Assembly: GCA_013399305.1 (NCBI GenBank)
Contig: VXAI01000039.1
Location: forward strand, 1,849,198 to 1,913,197
Direction: 5' to 3'
Length of the DNA stretch: 64,000 nt
Source: Rostratula benghalensis
Taxonomy: Eukaryota > Chordata > Aves > Charadriiformes > Rostratulidae
Shown: positions 61,766-64,000 of the stretch, piece by piece
How the letters are laid out: the number at the start of each line of letters is the position of its first letter
How positions within the stretch are numbered: position 1 is the stretch's first letter
Made by a program: the position numbers and the translations under genes
Notes under the pieces: generated by a model
Databases searched by the model: none
Told to the model about the DNA's origin: nothing
Seen by the model: the letters and a program-made list of their open reading frames with translations, nothing else

Positions 61766-64000
61766 CAAACAGTTACTAGGCTTCTTTAAGCATAAACTTC
61801 AGGTTTATGGGCTGCAAGTGGAAGTGGCTACAGGTATAAATAATACTCACATTACTGAAAAAAAAATTGTCATGGTTCTATTAGAAAATGCTTAACTGCA
61901 ATGTATAGGTTGATACAGGATTAATAACTGGAGCAGCTGACCAGAATTGCTAGTGGAAAGAACCAGGCAGGATTCACAACATCACACTGAAAGAATTGCT
62001 CCCTTTCCCTACCCAAGAAATGTTCCCTCACAAGTGAGCTGCAATGCCTCCAGCATTCATTACAACCAAAAAATGTCTTGCATATGCAAAGTTCTCAAAG
62101 GAAAAAAGCAAATGCGTATTTCAATATTTAAGTAAGCGCCTAATCAAGCCATTATGTTCATTTACTGATTCCAGCTGATCAGAGAACAGAGCTAAAAAAT
62201 GATTACTTCATTATTTCAGCCGTAATCTATATGGAGTGAAAGTTGGAGAACCACATTTCATTTCCCATTGAACACAACTGTGACAGGGTGAGTGGACAGG
62301 GATCAAGTATTCTTCCTCTCTCCTCACACAGGAATTAGAAAGTATCCAACAGAGCTGATGACCTGTATATTCAAAACAAGTCACTAAGCAGTGAATTGCC
62401 TACTCTTCCCTTGAAGCCACAAAACACATTCACCCAAGAGGAAGCCACTAAAGGTTACCAGATGCACAGAAACAACACAACCCTAAAATACACACTGACA
62501 GTGACCAGAAGTATGTTCTGGAACAGGGACTTGTAAGTACATAGTGCTGTCTACAGTCCTTTGCAGATATCCATGGGTGACGAGTGCAAGATTAAGATAT
62601 CAAGCTAAACTCTCCTTTGAGAGAGGCCAGAATGGCCTATGCAATAACCAGTGGCTGTACCACCACAAAGCAAGACAAATAAGTTTGTGAACAGTAAGTT
62701 AACTCCTACATTAACGTAGTTCTAGTCTTCATCAGACAAATATTTGAAGTCTTTGCAGCCTTTGCTCTCAACAAGAAACTATCTTAAAGTCCATAGAAGC
62801 TATCCCGGTAAACAGATTTTGTCTACCCTGTGTCTACATGGAGCATTTCAGTACAGAACCATCCACCAGTTTTCACAAATTCACTAAATGTCAATACTTT
62901 GTCATGGAAGAGCATTTTCAAGAGCAATTACATATAATCCTCATCATCACTTTCGAGAATTACACGATATACACAGTCCAGATAGGAGGAGGCTGAAGCA
63001 CTCTGCAGACAGGGTCCTTATCTTACTTTTATTTCCATGTAAGGTACATACAGTGAGTTCACAAGTGTGTCTTCTTCAGAAAAAGATCCAGGAGATTAAA
63101 CATGTTTGTTAAATACAGCCTGAATTTCAAACATGCTGACCAAAAGATACATAACTAACTTAGTTTACTTTAAAGAGACAGAAGAATAGCATTCCTCTCT
63201 GTTTAATAACATTGCCAGGCCTAAATCATCACACAATTCTTTTCTTTTACTGATTCAGAGACAACAAATTCCATTGAAGTAATTAACAAAACTTTTGCAA
63301 AGTACTGCATGAGTACATAACGAAGACAAGCAAAATTTAATTTGTCAGTCTAAGAGTCTAAAGATAAAAAATATTTCTTTCCCTAAACTAAAAAGCTACT
63401 TATTATAAAAGTTTCTCTAACAGTTAAATGCAAGTGAAATTCCCATACTTTCCGATAAACACTTTTGTTTCCAGACACTGTTATAACAGTAAATTATTCA
63501 CCTTGAACAAAGGAACTAGATTTATTAGATCTAAGCTGCAACAGGAGGAAAAACTTAAACCCTGAAAAAAATTATTTAAATAACAAAGTGATAGGTCACT
63601 TTGAGATATTTATGAATCTGCAGCACTAACAAGAAGGCGCAAATGCCATCCAAAGACAAAACTAGGCTGCCATTAACAACCAGATGATGATGGAGCAAGA
63701 AAGGGCAGATTTAAGCTTGGAACCAGGAAGTGACATCAAAACAAGTGTAATCACCATTTCGACAAAGGACATATGGTCTTTTAGCTCCTCTAGATATTAA
63801 ATACAGCATAGCAGTGACCACCTCCTTAACACTATGGCCTGAAGAGAATGCAACTTCCTTTCCGGACCACCTAGTTCCAGGGCCAAGAAAAGCAACAAGT
63901 GAACTGAACGGAGAGTTCAACTTCTTTTACCCCCCTTTTTAAAACAGCAGTGATGGCAGGAAACTTAAGATACAGAGATATTCTGTTAAAATAAAATTAA
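61766..64000. other. Non-repetitive AT-rich sequence
   Basis: Nothing recognised. A 69-codon minus-strand open stretch at 63711-63920 has an ordinary amino-acid mix but no clear splice sites. Confidence 0.45.

Noticed and set aside
1..64000. CRISPR arrays, operons, phage or bacterial features, tRNA and rRNA genes
   Set aside because: None seen. The repeats are dispersed eukaryotic retrotransposons and simple repeats.

Overview
This window is vertebrate nuclear DNA, almost certainly from a bird. The evidence is the transposon content: at least ten copies of the non-LTR retrotransposon CR1 are recognisable, most of them short, 5'-truncated and sharing the typical CR1 3' end. No L1/Alu-type elements, LTR retroviruses or bacterial-type gene organisation were seen. 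Most of the remaining sequence is AT-rich, single-copy and intron-like or intergenic. No complete host gene can be read here.

Layout. 1-9.1 kb is mostly non-repetitive, with a C15 tract at 4.3 kb, a MIR-like SINE relic at 5.8 kb and two weak minus-strand candidate exons. 9.1-14.2 kb carries a cluster of CR1 pieces and a GC-rich open segment at 11.8-12.06 kb next to a perfect inverted repeat. 16.0-17.1 kb is the most gene-like interval: a CpG-dense patch with a 20-bp tandem duplication, a plus-strand ATG in good context followed at once by a strong splice donor, and a minus-strand candidate exon nearby. 17-32.5 kb is sparse, with an inverted CR1 at 24.0-24.65 kb, a candidate minus-strand exon at 26.5 kb, a MIR-like relic at 27.2 kb, a GC-richer open segment at 27.4-27.6 kb and two perfect hairpins. 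32.5-56.4 kb holds six more CR1 pieces and a good minus-strand MIR/CORE-SINE relic at 43.1-43.3 kb. The largest CR1 copy, at 53.8-56.4 kb, retains recognisable but broken ORF2 (endonuclease plus reverse transcriptase). 56.4-64 kb is featureless apart from a CAAA-type repeat.

Integration. Three independent hints suggest the window lies inside, or next to, a gene transcribed on the minus strand. (1) The clearest splice-bounded candidate exons are on the minus strand. (2) All six A/T homopolymers of 15 or more are A on the plus strand, and A/C-rich patches outnumber G/T-rich ones on that strand; transcribed vertebrate strands are usually G/T-enriched. (3) Most CR1 copies are in plus orientation, antisense to such a gene. 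None of these is proof, and the candidate exon peptides were not recognised as a known family. No strong evidence of a wholly new biological system was found; the items most worth checking are the 16-17 kb CpG/first-exon locus and the minus-strand exon chain.
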